Below the pieces are notes generated by a model. That model searched no databases, was not told where the DNA came from, and worked only from the letters and a program-made list of their open reading frames with translations. Shown here piece by piece: positions 47,816 through 57,785 of a DNA stretch of 64,000 nt. Numbering within the stretch: position 1 is the first letter of the stretch; each line of letters begins with the position of its first letter. The translations under genes were made by a program, and so were the position numbers. Source of the DNA: Cohnella fermenti (GTDB lineage: Bacteria > Bacillota > Bacilli > Paenibacillales > Paenibacillaceae); assembly GCF_004801405.1 (NCBI RefSeq), contig NZ_SSOB01000012.1, positions 1 to 64,000 on the forward strand. The letters run 5' to 3'.

Positions 47816-47858
47816 TTGACCGGCGGAGAAGGAAATGCGATAATGTACGCGTGTACAT
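47816..47858 (+). promoter_or_regulatory. SigA promoter with palindromic operator for the lacI-thuA-gfo operon
   Basis: TTGACC (47816-47821), 17 nt, GATAAT (47839-47844), overlapped by the inverted repeat ATGTACGCGTGTACAT (47843-47858) with GTAC arms and a central CG-containing core. Placement over the -10 and start site suggests autorepression by the LacI-type protein encoded next. Confidence 0.75.
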
Positions 47859-47882
47859 AATTAAAGGTGAGGGATTCGAACG

Positions 47883-48941
47883 ATGGCATCGCGCAAAGAA
47901 GTGGCCGCACTGGCCGGCGTCTCGGAGGCGACCGTCTCGCGGGTGATGAACAATGTCGGCCCGATTAAGGAGCAGACCCGAAGGAAGGTGCTGGAGGCGG
48001 CGGAACGGCTCGGCTACCATCTCAATGCGATCGCTTCGAGCTTCGCGAAGGGGAGAAGCGGGAATGTCGGGGTCGTTCTGCCGCACGTTCCGAAGGTCCG
48101 GCTGTTCTCGACGTTCTACTTCTCGGAAATTCTGAGCGGCATCGGCGAGGCGGTTCAGGAAGCGGGCATGGGGCTGTTGCTTCTGTACCGGGAGCCGGGG
48201 ATGGAATACGATTACTTGAGCTTGTTCCGAACTTCGCGAATCGACGCCTGCCTGGTGCTCGGGGCGACTTCCCTGCCGCAGGAGGAGCGTTCTATCACTC
48301 GCATGGCGGAGGCGGAGGTGCCCTTCTATGTGGTCGACCAGCGGTACGAGGACCGGAGAATTCCGTCCGTGCTCGCGGATCACGAGTTGGGAAGCTATCT
48401 GGCGGCGAAGCACTTGCTGGACCAGGGACTCCGGCGCATCGGCTTCCTGAACGGGACCGACTATTATTCGAACAGCCGGGACCGCTTGTCGGGCTACCGG
48501 AGAGCGCTTCAGGAAGCGGGAATCGCATTCGACGAGACGCTGCTGTTCGAAGGCAATTATAGCCGCAAGAGCGGCATCGAAGCGGCGGCGGCGGTGCTGC
48601 GGAGCCTGGATCGGCTGGATGCGGTCGCCTGCTCGAACGATCGGATGGCGATCGGCTTGATTCAGGGGATCAAGGAGGCAGGGATAGCGGTGCCCGGGCG
48701 CTTGCCGGTTATCGGGTATGACGATTCCGATGCGGCGGCGTTTATCGATCCGCCCCTGTCGACGGTTAGGGTGCCGTTCTATGAGATGGGCAGGCTTGCG
48801 GCGGAGCAGGTCATGCAAGAGCTTGCCCGGGAATCCGCAGAGGGCGAGCCGGACGGCGGCGGGGATCGCGTGCGAATGCTGCCGACCTCGCTTGCGATTC
48901 GCCAGTCAAGTTTAACGACCAAAGGAGAGCTGAACAGATGA
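47883..48941 (+). CDS. LacI-family transcriptional regulator
   Basis: A 352-residue repressor-type protein. MASRKEVAALAGVSEATVSRVMNN is the DNA-binding domain (about residues 2-50), and the effector domain ends with the typical VIGYDDSDAAAFIDPPLSTVR. AGGTGAGG precedes the ATG. It is the first gene of an operon with thuA-like and Gfo/Idh genes; its stop overlaps the next start as ATGA. A palindrome over its own promoter suggests autoregulation. The ligand is probably the sugar handled by the two enzymes. Confidence 0.93.
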   Translation: MASRKEVAALAGVSEATVSRVMNNVGPIKEQTRRKVLEAAERLGYHLNAIASSFAKGRSGNVGVVLPHVPKVRLFSTFYFSEILSGIGEAVQEAGMGLLLLYREPGMEYDYLSLFRTSRIDACLVLGATSLPQEERSITRMAEAEVPFYVVDQRYEDRRIPSVLADHELGSYLAAKHLLDQGLRRIGFLNGTDYYSNSRDRLSGYRRALQEAGIAFDETLLFEGNYSRKSGIEAAAAVLRSLDRLDAVACSNDRMAIGLIQGIKEAGIAVPGRLPVIGYDDSDAAAFIDPPLSTVRVPFYEMGRLAAEQVMQELARESAEGEPDGGGDRVRMLPTSLAIRQSSLTTKGELNR

Positions 48942-49657
48942 GAAGAGCACTGATCTTATGGGGCGGATGGGACGGTCACCAGCCGAAGGAAGTGGCGGAG
49001 ATTTTCAAAAATGTGCTGGAGCGGGAGAACTTCGAAGTGGAAGTGTCGGATACGCTTGAAGCATTCGCGGACGGCGAGAAGCTGAAGGAGCTTGATCTGA
49101 TCGTTCCGGTCTGGACGATGGGACGAATCGAGCAGGCGTGGGTGAACAACGTCTCGGAAGCGGTTCAGGCGGGAGTCGGTCTCGCGGGCTGTCACGGGGG
49201 GATGTGCGACTCCTTCCGCGAGAATGTCGATTGGCAGTTCATGACCGGCGGCCAGTGGGTCGCTCATCCGGGCAACGACGGGGTGGAGTATACGGTCAAC
49301 GTCAAGGCGGGGTCGAGTCCCTTGACCGACGGGATCGAGGACTTCGAGGTGAAGAGCGAGCAGTACTATCTGCACGTTGATCCGGCCGTCGAGGTGCTGG
49401 CGACGACGCGGTTCCCGGTGGTTCCGGGGCCCCATTCGCTCAACAAGGCGGTCGATATGCCGGTCGCCTGGACGAAGCGGTGGGGAGTCGGCCGGGTGTA
49501 CTACAATTCGCTCGGGCATCAGGCGAACATCGTCGATATGCCGGTCGTGACCGAGCTGATGCGCCGGGGATTCCTCTGGTGCGCGGACGGCAAGAAGGCG
49601 GCAGCGGGAACGCAAGGCGCGGGCGCGTATACGGGAATGGCGGACAATCAACTTTAA
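48938..49657 (+). CDS. ThuA-like domain protein
   Basis: A 239-residue protein of the ThuA (trehalose utilisation) family, with a class I glutamine-amidotransferase-like fold. [15 protein letters not shown] opens the domain; [17 protein letters not shown] and [15 protein letters not shown] are the characteristic central segments, and [17 protein letters not shown] is near the end. Family members act with Gfo/Idh dehydrogenases on 3-keto disaccharides. It is coupled to lacI by ATGA and lies 25 nt before a Gfo/Idh gene, the classical partner. Confidence 0.9.
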   Translation: MRRALILWGGWDGHQPKEVAEIFKNVLERENFEVEVSDTLEAFADGEKLKELDLIVPVWTMGRIEQAWVNNVSEAVQAGVGLAGCHGGMCDSFRENVDWQFMTGGQWVAHPGNDGVEYTVNVKAGSSPLTDGIEDFEVKSEQYYLHVDPAVEVLATTRFPVVPGPHSLNKAVDMPVAWTKRWGVGRVYYNSLGHQANIVDMPVVTELMRRGFLWCADGKKAAAGTQGAGAYTGMADNQL

Positions 49658-49682
49658 GCGCGGGATGAGGAGAGACAAGCAC

Positions 49683-50783
49683 ATGGACAAAATGAAGGTA
49701 GGAATCATCGGAACGGGCAATATCAGCGGGATTTACTTAAAGAACGGAAGCCGGTTCGGCTCGATGGAGATCGTGGCCTGTGCCGACCTGGACGTGGAGC
49801 GTGCCAAGGTGCGAGCAGCCGAATACGGCATCCGCGGCTGCTCGGTCGAAGAGCTGCTGGCGATGGACGATATCGGCATGGTCATCAACCTGACGATTCC
49901 GCAAGCTCACGCGGCCGTCTGCATTCAAGTGCTCGAAGCCGGCAAGCACGTCTACGTGGAGAAGCCGCTGTCGGTTACGGGCGAGGAAGCGAAGCGCATC
50001 ATGGATACGGCCGAGCGGAAGGGGCTTCGGGTCGGCTGTGCGCCCGACACGTTCCTCGGCGGCGGCATCCAGTCGTGCATCAAGCTGATCGACGAAGGGA
50101 AGATCGGCACACCGATCGGGGCGACGGCGTTCATGATGAGCGGCGGCCACGAGAGCTGGCATCCGGACCCGGCGTTCTATTACCGTCGCGGCGGCGGTCC
50201 GATGTTCGATATGGGGCCGTACTACTTGACGGCGCTTGTCTCCATGCTCGGACCGGTGTCCCGCGTCACCGGCTCCGCCCGGATCTCCTATCCGGAGCGG
50301 ACGATCACGAGCCAGCCGAAGGCGGGAGAGAAGGTCGCCGTCGAGGTGCCGACCCACGTGGCGGGCATTCTGGACTTCGCAGCCGGGCCGATCGGCACGA
50401 TTCTGACCAGCTTCGACACGAAGGGAGGCTCGACGCTTCCGTGGATTGAGGTGTACGGCAGCGAAGGCACCTTGCTCGTTCCCGATCCGAACAACTTCGG
50501 CGGCGAGATTCGGCTTCGCCGTGCCGGCGAACGGGAGTGGACCGATCTCCCGCTGACGCACGGGAGCGCGGAGAACGCCCGCGGCATTGGCGCGGCGGAT
50601 ATGGCGAAGGCGATTGTAGAAGGCCGTCCGCACCGGGCAAGCGGAGCGCTGGCGCACCACGTGCTCGAGGCGATGGAAGGCTTCCATATCGCTTCGGAGA
50701 ACGGCTCGCATTACGCGATGAAGAGCAGTTGCGAGCGTCCCGAGCCGCTGCCGGCTGGACTGGACGACTTCGTGCTGGCATAA
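49683..50783 (+). CDS. Gfo/Idh/MocA family oxidoreductase
   Basis: A 366-residue NAD(P)-dependent sugar dehydrogenase. [18 protein letters not shown] is the Rossmann site, [12 protein letters not shown] carries the catalytic-lysine motif EKP, and [15 protein letters not shown] is the family's substrate-side helix. The ATG at 49683 is chosen because GAGGAGAGA (49667-49675) precedes it; an ATG at 49665 overlaps that site. It is closely related along its whole length to the gene at 53478, so the two come from duplication. With ThuA it fits oxidation of a glycoside at C3, inferred from family context. Confidence 0.92.
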   Translation: MDKMKVGIIGTGNISGIYLKNGSRFGSMEIVACADLDVERAKVRAAEYGIRGCSVEELLAMDDIGMVINLTIPQAHAAVCIQVLEAGKHVYVEKPLSVTGEEAKRIMDTAERKGLRVGCAPDTFLGGGIQSCIKLIDEGKIGTPIGATAFMMSGGHESWHPDPAFYYRRGGGPMFDMGPYYLTALVSMLGPVSRVTGSARISYPERTITSQPKAGEKVAVEVPTHVAGILDFAAGPIGTILTSFDTKGGSTLPWIEVYGSEGTLLVPDPNNFGGEIRLRRAGEREWTDLPLTHGSAENARGIGAADMAKAIVEGRPHRASGALAHHVLEAMEGFHIASENGSHYAMKSSCERPEPLPAGLDDFVLA

Positions 50784-50889
50784 TTAAATCTGCGGAGCAC
50801 TCATAAGACGGGAGGCGTACGTGCGGCGGCAGCCGGCGTGCGCTTTCCGTTTTTGCTTGAGCAATGATGCGAAGGAGATTGGAAGCGAC

Positions 50890-51708
50890 ATGAGAGTATG
50901 GAGAATCGGAATGCTGGCGCTGGCCGCCGTGCTGCTGCTCAGCGGGTGCACGGCCGGGATCAAGACGGGAAGCGCGAATTCGAGCGCCGTCGCCCTCGGC
51001 GATAATCAGGTGGAGTGGGCGTTCACCCAAGCCGATCAGCATCCGGAGGAGAAACTGGTCGCCCTGATCGGCGAAGCGAAGGAGACGCTCGATATCGCGA
51101 TCTACAGCCTGACGTACCCGGCGATCGTGCAGGCGATCAAGGATGCGAAGGCGCGGGGCGTCAGCGTGAGGCTGTTGACGGACCGGATTCAGTCCGGCGG
51201 GAAGACGCAGAAGGAAGCGCTCAAGCTGCTCGGCAGCGCGGGAGTTCCGATGAAGATCAACAGCCACAGCGGACTTATGCATCTGAAGATGACGATTGTG
51301 GACGGGGAAGCCGCCACGTCGGGCTCGTTCAACTACTCCAAATCCGCGAGCACGACGAACGACGAGATCTTTGTTATTTTCCGCAATGCCGACATCGCCC
51401 GTTCCTTCGAGGAGCAATTCGAAGCGATGTGGACGGACGAGAAGCGGTTCGAGACGATTACCCCGACCATCGCGATGGACGAATCGACGGGAAGCACCGG
51501 GCAGGCGGAGGAGGACGACGAAGGTGCGGTCGAATCGGCGGCGCCGGCGTCCTGCGCGAATCCGGACATCAAGGGCAACATCAACGCCAAGGGGGAGCGA
51601 ATCTACCACGTCCCCGGAGGAGCCGGCTATACGCAGACCGATCCGGAGCAGATGTTCTGCACGGAGCAGGAGGCGGAAGCGGCGGGGTTCCGGAAGGCGC
51701 TGCGATAA
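50890..51708 (+). CDS. Phospholipase D-like lipoprotein with one HKD motif
   Basis: A 272-residue lipoprotein. The signal peptide ends in the lipobox LLSGC with Cys20. The PLD-like domain (about residues 35-190) has one motif H131-x-K133-x4-D138 followed by GSFNYSKSA, so an active enzyme would have to dimerise, as in Nuc-type endonucleases. The C-terminal 50 residues, with NINAKGERIYHVPGG and FCTEQEAEAAGFR, resemble the short tail found at the end of several secreted nucleases. Likely role is extracellular nucleic acid or phospholipid hydrolysis. An AAGGAG site lies 12-13 nt before the ATG. It is not obviously linked to the sugar operon before it. Confidence 0.85.
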   Translation: MRVWRIGMLALAAVLLLSGCTAGIKTGSANSSAVALGDNQVEWAFTQADQHPEEKLVALIGEAKETLDIAIYSLTYPAIVQAIKDAKARGVSVRLLTDRIQSGGKTQKEALKLLGSAGVPMKINSHSGLMHLKMTIVDGEAATSGSFNYSKSASTTNDEIFVIFRNADIARSFEEQFEAMWTDEKRFETITPTIAMDESTGSTGQAEEDDEGAVESAAPASCANPDIKGNINAKGERIYHVPGGAGYTQTDPEQMFCTEQEAEAAGFRKALR

Positions 51709-51737
51709 TGATGCCGCGCCCTCCCGGCGGCGGTCCG

Positions 51738-52535
51738 TCAAGGCCGCAAGTGCGTACGGTACTGGCTGGGCGGAAGCTTGTAACGGGAGCGGAAGGTACG
51801 GCAGAAGTAAGGATAGCTCTGGAACCCGCAAGCGTCCGCGATCTCTTCCAGGGGAGAGTTCGTGTGGAGAATCCGCTCGGCGGCAATCGCCAGCCGAACC
51901 TCCACCGCATAGCGAATGATGGATACCGAGAAGGTCGTCTTGAACAGATGCACGGCGGTGGACACGCTGACCTCGAAGCGGCTTGCGATGTCGCCCAGCG
52001 TCAGCCGCTCCGTCGCGTGCTGTTCGATGAACCTCTTGATGCGATAGGGCAGGAACTTCTCGTTCGGCGCAGCGCCTTCCGCCAGAAGTTTCACGGTTCG
52101 TTCGAGGGTGAGGCAGAGAGATTTGAACAGGTATTCCTTCAACTCGTCGTTGTCTTCGCGCAGATTGCGCTGCTCTTCGACCAGGCGGTTCCATAGGAGC
52201 AGAATGTCTTCGCTTAGCGGAATTTTGATTTTGCTTGGGATGCCGCAGCGTCCCAGCCAGCGAATGGCCCATTCTCCGGAGCACGCCATGAAGTAATCGG
52301 CGCTCTCCCGGTCGGGCGCGGCGTCGATGAACAGCTGGTAGCTCTCCTGCGGCCTCGAGAGGATCAAGTCCCCCGGCTCGAGGTCGAACGGCTTGTCGTT
52401 GACCGTCGCCTTGCATCTCCCTTTGACCTGCAGACGAATCAGCATAATTTCGGGCTCCCGCTTGCCCAGAGTAGAGAAAGGCTGATGATGAACGGAATAC
52501 CCCACCATGTGAATGTTTAACGAATGCCCTGTCAT
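51738..52535 (-). CDS. AraC-family transcriptional regulator
   Basis: A 265-residue regulator with an N-terminal cupin-like domain (FDLEPGDLILSRPQESYQLF) and two C-terminal helix-turn-helix units (LTLGDIASRFEVSVSTAVHL, EEIADACGFQSYPYFCRTF). AGGAGGT lies about 11 nt before the ATG. It is divergent from the isomerase-Gfo/Idh operon across a 163-bp gap and probably activates it in response to a sugar. Confidence 0.9.
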   Translation of the reverse strand: MTGHSLNIHMVGYSVHHQPFSTLGKREPEIMLIRLQVKGRCKATVNDKPFDLEPGDLILSRPQESYQLFIDAAPDRESADYFMACSGEWAIRWLGRCGIPSKIKIPLSEDILLLWNRLVEEQRNLREDNDELKEYLFKSLCLTLERTVKLLAEGAAPNEKFLPYRIKRFIEQHATERLTLGDIASRFEVSVSTAVHLFKTTFSVSIIRYAVEVRLAIAAERILHTNSPLEEIADACGFQSYPYFCRTFRSRYKLPPSQYRTHLRP

Positions 52536-52698
52536 CTCAACAACCTACCTCCTGCTGCGCCTGGTGCTGCCTCTCCTTTTTTCCACCTTCTACGTAATAT
52601 TATTTTGCCAGATAAGTCAATCCCCATCAGATCGGATATTCAATCGGAAGTCTGCGGAGAGTAAGCTTGATACCAAGCCTAATGGGGGAGGACATGCT

Positions 52699-53481
52699 AT
52701 GAGAAACAAGATTTCCGTTCAATTGTATACGCTGCGGGAAGCGTGCGCGGCTGATTTCCCCGGTGTGCTCCGCGAGCTTGCGAGCGTCGGCTACAGCGCC
52801 GTTCAATTCGCCGGATTCCACGGGTACGATCCGCAGCTTCTGCGGTCCGTGCTGGAGGAGACGGGGCTGAAGGTATCCGGTCTTCACTACGGCGGAGCGG
52901 AATTGCTCGATGATCCGGAGCGCGTGATCGGGGAAGCGAAGCTGTTCGGAACGCCGGACATCGTATGTGCCGGGATCGGTCCCGAATATCGCAACGAAGA
53001 AGGATATCGCACGATCAAGCGTCGGTTCAACGAGCTGGCGGAGCGCGTAAGCAGCGAAGGGTTGCGAATCAGCTACCACAATCATGCGTTCGAATTCGAG
53101 ACGGAGGTAGACGGGAAGGACGGTCTCTCTTACTTGATCGCACCGGAAGCGGACAACCTTCTCCTGGCCGAACCGGACGTGTACTGGCTGAAGAAGGGAG
53201 GACGGGAACCGGTCGAATTCCTCTCGGGGTTAGAAGGCCGAGTGCCTATCCTTCATATGAAGGACATGACGGATGACGAGGAGCGGACGTATGCCGAGGT
53301 CGGGACGGGAATCATCGACTTCGAATCGATTGTTCGCTGGGGGGAAGCGTCCGGCGTCGAATGGTACGTCGTGGAGCAGGACTCGTGCAAGACGAATCCG
53401 CTGGACTGCGTCAAGACAAGCTATAAGAACTTGGTCCGAGTGATGGAGAAGATCGAGGGGAACGGGGAGGAAGCGCATTGA
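52699..53481 (+). CDS. Sugar phosphate isomerase/epimerase family protein (AP2Ec TIM barrel)
   Basis: A 260-residue xylose-isomerase-like TIM-barrel protein: [21 protein letters not shown] at the start, [14 protein letters not shown] with the metal-site histidine and glutamate, VPILHMKDM and WYVVEQDSC toward the end. The family includes isomerases, epimerases and the lyases that cleave 3-keto glycosides. The ATG at 52699 has GGGGAGGA upstream. Its stop overlaps the next start as TTGA, so it is translationally coupled to a Gfo/Idh oxidoreductase, the typical partner. Confidence 0.9.
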   Translation: MRNKISVQLYTLREACAADFPGVLRELASVGYSAVQFAGFHGYDPQLLRSVLEETGLKVSGLHYGGAELLDDPERVIGEAKLFGTPDIVCAGIGPEYRNEEGYRTIKRRFNELAERVSSEGLRISYHNHAFEFETEVDGKDGLSYLIAPEADNLLLAEPDVYWLKKGGREPVEFLSGLEGRVPILHMKDMTDDEERTYAEVGTGIIDFESIVRWGEASGVEWYVVEQDSCKTNPLDCVKTSYKNLVRVMEKIEGNGEEAH

Positions 53482-54611
53482 GTACAGTCGGGAATGAAGG
53501 CAAGGCCGGGGATAAAGTCAAAGTCGGCATTATCGGAACGGGGAACATCAGCGGCATCTACCTCCAGAATGGGCAAAGATTCGATTCGATGGAGGTCGTC
53601 GCCTGCGCGGATCTGGACGTGGAGCGCGCTCGGGCCAGGGGCGAGGAGTTCGGCATTCGCGGATGTTCGGTCGAGGAATTGCTGGCGGACCCGGACATTC
53701 GGATGGTCATCAATCTGACCATCCCTCAAGCGCATGCGCCGGTCGCCCTGCAAGCGTTGGAAGCGGGCAAACACGTCTATACGGAGAAGCCGCTGGCCGC
53801 GACGCGCGAGGAAGGTCTTCAGGTGCTCGAGGCGGCTCGCAGCAGAGGCCTTCTTGTGGGCGGTGCGCCGGACACCTTCCTGGGCGGCGGGATTCAGACC
53901 TGCATTAAGCTGATCGAAGACGGCGCCATCGGAACGCCGATCGGTGCAACCGCCTTCATGATGGGCAGAGGACCGGAGGCATGGCATCCGAACCCGGACT
54001 TCTTCTATCAGCACGGCGGCGGGCCGCTGTTCGACATGGGGCCTTATTACTTGACGGCGCTTATCGCGCTGCTCGGTCCTATCAAGAGAGCGGCGGGTTC
54101 GGCGAGAATTACGTTCCCCGAGCGGATCGCCACAAGCGAGAAGCTGTATGGGAAAAAAATCCCGGTCGAGACCCCGACGCATATCGCGAGTGTGCTGGAC
54201 TTCGAATCCGGCCCGATCGCGACGCTGCTCACCAGCTTCGATATTAACGGCGGCTCCGTTCTGCCCCGTATCGAACTGTACGGAAGCGAAGGTACGCTGC
54301 TCGTGCCGGACCCGAATACGTTCGATGGTCCCGTGAAGCTGCGGCGGGCCGGCGAAGAGGCGTGGTCGGAGGTTCCGCTTACCCACGGCAAGACGGAGAA
54401 CGCCCGCGGCATCGGAGCGGCGGACATGGCGCAGGCGATTCGGACGGGACGCCCCCATCGCGCAAGCGGAGAGCTGGCTTACCACGTGCTCGACGCGATG
54501 TACGGCATTCTCGATTCATCCGCAGCCGGCGCCCACTATTCGATGAGAAGCACCTGCCCGAAGCCGGCGGCATTCCCGACGGGGCTGGCAGACGGCGAAT
54601 TGGACGGATAA
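53478..54611 (+). CDS. Gfo/Idh/MocA family oxidoreductase
   Basis: A 377-residue sugar dehydrogenase and close paralogue of the protein at 49683. It shares [38 protein letters not shown] and [20 protein letters not shown]. The TTG start at 53478 overlaps the isomerase stop and has GGGAGGA just upstream. With the coupled isomerase-like protein it forms a dehydrogenase-plus-lyase/isomerase pair of the kind used to oxidise and then rearrange or cleave glycosides. Confidence 0.92.
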   Translation: MSTVGNEGKAGDKVKVGIIGTGNISGIYLQNGQRFDSMEVVACADLDVERARARGEEFGIRGCSVEELLADPDIRMVINLTIPQAHAPVALQALEAGKHVYTEKPLAATREEGLQVLEAARSRGLLVGGAPDTFLGGGIQTCIKLIEDGAIGTPIGATAFMMGRGPEAWHPNPDFFYQHGGGPLFDMGPYYLTALIALLGPIKRAAGSARITFPERIATSEKLYGKKIPVETPTHIASVLDFESGPIATLLTSFDINGGSVLPRIELYGSEGTLLVPDPNTFDGPVKLRRAGEEAWSEVPLTHGKTENARGIGAADMAQAIRTGRPHRASGELAYHVLDAMYGILDSSAAGAHYSMRSTCPKPAAFPTGLADGELDG

Positions 54612-54648
54612 CTGGCGAGCGCGAGATAGTTGCGATAGACGGAAGACG

Positions 54649-54677
54649 AGCCAGGCCCGCAGCGGGCCCGGCTTTCT
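54649..54677 (+). terminator. Intrinsic terminator after the isomerase-Gfo/Idh operon
   Basis: AGCC-A-GGCCCGC-A-GCGGGCC-C-GGCT hairpin (54649-54673) followed by TTCT. Located 38 nt past the stop codon. Confidence 0.75.
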
Positions 54678-54720
54678 CACGTGTTGCAACCCCAGGAACC
54701 CTAGCAGACCCGTCGAACCC

Positions 54721-54828
54721 ACTGAACCCACTGAACCCACTGAACCCACTGAACCCACTGAACCCACTGAACCCACTGAACCCACTGAACCCACTGAACC
54801 CACTGAACCCACTGAACCCACTGAACCC
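54721..54828 (+). repeat. 9-bp minisatellite, 12 copies
   Basis: Exactly 12 copies of ACTGAACCC in tandem with no mismatch, flanked by degenerate relatives (CGAACC, GCGAACCTA) to about 54880. The reading frame through it (Asn-Pro-Leu repeats) has no start or ribosome site and is not taken as a gene. Confidence 0.95.
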
Positions 54829-54917
54829 ATCGAACCTAGCGAACCTAGCGAACCCGGCGAACCTAGCGAACCCCGCTAAATCCGCCGAATTGCTAACCTT
54901 TCGCCTCGCCGAAGTAA

Positions 54918-54971
54918 CCAAATCCATCATACTCACCAAATCCATCATACTCACCAAATCCATCATACTCA
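54918..54971 (+). repeat. 18-bp tandem repeat, 3 copies
   Basis: Three perfect copies of CCAAATCCATCATACTCA between the 9-bp minisatellite and repeat element copy D. Confidence 0.95.
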
Positions 54972-55027
54972 CCATACCCGCCGCCTCCGCCGAGCGCCAG
55001 AACCCTCTCCGAGCCCCCCGTCCCCCG

Positions 55028-55206
55028 GATTTTATATGAAAAATCACATTGGCACTCTCCGAAAACGGGCACTTTGCCCGATTATATGTGAAAAATAGCG
55101 TACATGGAGAAAATTCCGGCCCAAAATGTCGCATATATGCTAAAAACCACATAAAACGCCGCTGTCGCCCCCGATCCAGACCGACGAATGTGAAAAACCA
55201 TATAAA
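55028..55206 (+). repeat. TATGTGAAAAATCACATA four-box element, copy D
   Basis: Boxes start at 55033, 55085, 55136 and 55187 (pitch 52, 51, 51). The linkers ACGGGCA, GAGAAAATTCCGGCCC and ACGCCGC match those of copy B. It lies between two arrays of tandem repeats and the start of the membrane-anchored AraC gene, whose possible -10 (TATAAT, 55332-55337) is about 125 nt further on. The rest of the 783-bp gap is minisatellite. Confidence 0.88.
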
Positions 55207-55394
55207 CCGCCAAAGACAAACCGCCAAAGACAAACCGCCAAAGCCAGCAGCCGCGGCGGGAAAGCGGTCCGAAGGCGAGAAGGCTATCTCATGATTATCC
55301 CCTGATTATGGACTTGCCCCGGGGCGATGCCTATAATAGAACTGCCTTAGCACGCCCCGAGAGCACACGCCCGAGAACCCGAGAAGGAGATACC

Positions 55395-57656
55395 ATGAAA
55401 CTTCGTTCCCGCACCTACTTTACCCGACTGCTTATCTTCAGTCTGCTTCTGGGCACGATTCCCGTGGCGCTGGTCGGCATGATCTCTTACTTCAAGTCCT
55501 CTTCCATCGTTCAGGATAAAGTGAATCAGAGCAGCATGGAGGCGCTGCAGCAGACCCAGCTCCGCGTGGAGCAGATGCTGAAGACGATCGACCACTCGGT
55601 TACCCAATTGATCAGCTCCCCGATCGTCGTCAGCGCGATGGAGCTTCCTTATTCCGCCGACTACTATCGAACTTACAATGAGCTGTACCAGAGCATGATT
55701 CGCAGCCAGACGTTCGAATTGACGGTCAGCAACATGACGGTCGTCAATCTGATCGGCGGATGGGGCGTGGACAACAACAATATTTTCACCATGTCCGACC
55801 TGAACGACCCGGATCGGCTTCTTCATTATGAGAGCATTCCGGTCTTCTCCGCGTGGGTCACCGACGAAGAGAACGAGCCGCCGAGCATCAGCCTGGTCAA
55901 GAAGATTCCGCTCAATTCGCTGAAGGCTCGGGGGCTGGCGGTGGTGACCGTCTCGGAAGCTGAGCTGGCCAAGCTGCTGCCTTCGGATCTTCATCTGGGG
56001 AGCATTCTGATCCTCGACGGCGACAACCGTCTGTTGACGTATGGCGGCAACGAGCCGGCGAACGAAGAGGACCTGCTGGAGCGGCTGACCGGACGTCCCG
56101 GCGGAGAAGGCCAATTCGACATGCTCGTTGACGGAGCAAAACTGAGTGTGATCAAGCGTCAGTCCAGCTACAACGGCTGGACCTACTTGTCGATTATTCC
56201 GATTAAGGAGATGACCCGGGATTCCCGTTCCATCGGCTGGGTGACGCTGGCGGTCTGCTTCCTGATGATGCTCGCTACGGCGGCGCTCGCGCTGTTCGGC
56301 TCCCGCTCCTTCTATCAGCCTGTCCGCCGGTTGGTGCGGGCGATCGGAGGGCCGTCCGGCCTCTCTTCCGATCATACGGCGAGGGACGAGTTCGCGCTGA
56401 TCGAATCCCGGCTGCAGTCGATGCTTCAGACGGAATCGCGTCTGTCGGCCCAGGTGGTCGGGCAGGCGAGGGAGCTGAAGTCGTTCCTCGTGCTCAAGCT
56501 GCTGCGCGGCGAGGAGAAGGAGGAAGGGCAGCTTGCTCAGAAGCTGCAGGAGTTCGGCTTCCCGGCGGATTGGCGCTGGCATGCCGCCCTTGCCGTTCAG
56601 ATCGATTCGCTGGAGGGGACGCGCTACAGCGAACGCGATGTCGATCTGCTGCTGTTCGCCGTCGCGAATATCGCCGGAGAACTGATTCCGGCGGAGGAGC
56701 GTCTCGATCCGGTGCTTATGGATCAATCCTCGATCACGCTAATCGGCGGGACGGAGCGGACGGAGCCGGAGCGCCGGGCCCGATTGCTGAATGCCGCCGA
56801 GCGTATTCAAGAGTCGGTAAGGCGATACTTGGACATCCCGATCAGCATCGGGATCAGCCGGTCGAGGCCGAGCCTCCTCGCCGCTCCGGTATCGGCCGAG
56901 GAAGCGCTGGAGGCGCTCCGCTACCGAATCCGGATCGGCCCCGAATCCGTTCTCTTCATCGAGGACGTCGCCCCCGGAGAAGGAACAAGAAGCGGATTCC
57001 CGCACCGAACGGTCAAGGAGCTGTGCGATGCCGTCCGATTGACGGACGGAGCCCAGAGCCGCGAGCTGCTCGGACAGAGCATCGAGCTGATTTTCCGCGA
57101 GCAGGCCGACTGGCGGCAGTATCATCTGTCTCTGATTCGGCTGTACACGATGCTGACGGAGATCATGCAATCCGACTCCGCTCCGTCCGCCGAAGCCTCG
57201 TCGGACCCGGAGAAGCAATTGTTCCAGAGGCTGCTCGAGCTGAATTCGCAGGAAGAGATCCGGCAATGGTTCGAGGAGACGGTGCTGAACCCGATTCTGT
57301 CGAAGCTGGAGCAGCAGCGCAAGTCGCATGCGCAGCTTGTGGCCGGTCAATTGGCCGCGATGATTCACGCCGGCTACGATACGGAGATTACGCTGGAGGC
57401 TTGCGCGGCGCAATTGAATTATCATCCCAACCATCTTGGCCCGCTGTTCGGCAGAGAGATGGGAATCAGCTTCAGCGAATATCTGCAGCAATATCGGCTG
57501 AAGATCGCGAAGCAATGGCTGGTGGAGACGGACATGAGAGTCGGCGAGATCGCCGAGAGGCTGACCTACACCAATTCGCAGAACTTCATCCGGTTCTTCC
57601 GCAAGGCGGAGGACATGACGCCCGGACAATACCGGGAGCGGCACCGGCGCGACTGA
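55395..57656 (+). CDS. Membrane-anchored AraC-type regulator with extracellular sensor domain
   Basis: A 753-residue one-component regulator. A transmembrane segment (about residues 12-32) and a second one (about 275-297) enclose an extracellular sensor domain; a cytoplasmic linker with coiled-coil character follows, and two AraC helix-turn-helix units occupy about 655-750 (ITLEACAAQLNYHPNHLGPLF, MRVGEIAERLTYTNSQNFIRFF). The ATG at 55395 has AAGGAGA a few bases upstream. Such proteins replace a kinase/regulator pair in Paenibacillaceae and usually control the adjacent LplB/YtcP-type sugar transporter, here at 58354-61826. A terminator follows directly. Confidence 0.9.
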   Translation: MKLRSRTYFTRLLIFSLLLGTIPVALVGMISYFKSSSIVQDKVNQSSMEALQQTQLRVEQMLKTIDHSVTQLISSPIVVSAMELPYSADYYRTYNELYQSMIRSQTFELTVSNMTVVNLIGGWGVDNNNIFTMSDLNDPDRLLHYESIPVFSAWVTDEENEPPSISLVKKIPLNSLKARGLAVVTVSEAELAKLLPSDLHLGSILILDGDNRLLTYGGNEPANEEDLLERLTGRPGGEGQFDMLVDGAKLSVIKRQSSYNGWTYLSIIPIKEMTRDSRSIGWVTLAVCFLMMLATAALALFGSRSFYQPVRRLVRAIGGPSGLSSDHTARDEFALIESRLQSMLQTESRLSAQVVGQARELKSFLVLKLLRGEEKEEGQLAQKLQEFGFPADWRWHAALAVQIDSLEGTRYSERDVDLLLFAVANIAGELIPAEERLDPVLMDQSSITLIGGTERTEPERRARLLNAAERIQESVRRYLDIPISIGISRSRPSLLAAPVSAEEALEALRYRIRIGPESVLFIEDVAPGEGTRSGFPHRTVKELCDAVRLTDGAQSRELLGQSIELIFREQADWRQYHLSLIRLYTMLTEIMQSDSAPSAEASSDPEKQLFQRLLELNSQEEIRQWFEETVLNPILSKLEQQRKSHAQLVAGQLAAMIHAGYDTEITLEACAAQLNYHPNHLGPLFGREMGISFSEYLQQYRLKIAKQWLVETDMRVGEIAERLTYTNSQNFIRFFRKAEDMTPGQYRERHRRD

Positions 57657-57690
57657 GGGAATACGGCAAGGATGGAATCGGACAAGGATG

Positions 57691-57717
57691 GCGAGCCGCT
57701 ATGCGGGCTCGCTTTTT
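57691..57717 (+). terminator. Intrinsic terminator after the membrane AraC gene
   Basis: GCGAGCC (57691-57697) pairs with GGCTCGC (57706-57712), followed by five T. It ends 61 nt past the stop codon. Confidence 0.85.
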
Positions 57718-57785
57718 GTTTGGAATGCCGCAGCATAAGCTTTCCGTCCTCCTTCGCTGCGAAGCCGATGAAGTCGCCGGAGCCG

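Noticed and set aside
50800-50870. GC-rich repeat before the PLD gene as a terminator
   Set aside because: CGTGCG occurs as a direct, not inverted, repeat; the following T run lacks a proper stem.
54362-55039. Open frame through the 9-bp minisatellite (Asn-Pro-Leu repeats)
   Set aside because: No ribosome site; it starts inside the Gfo/Idh gene in another frame and is explained by the 9-bp repeat, which cannot create stops in that frame.
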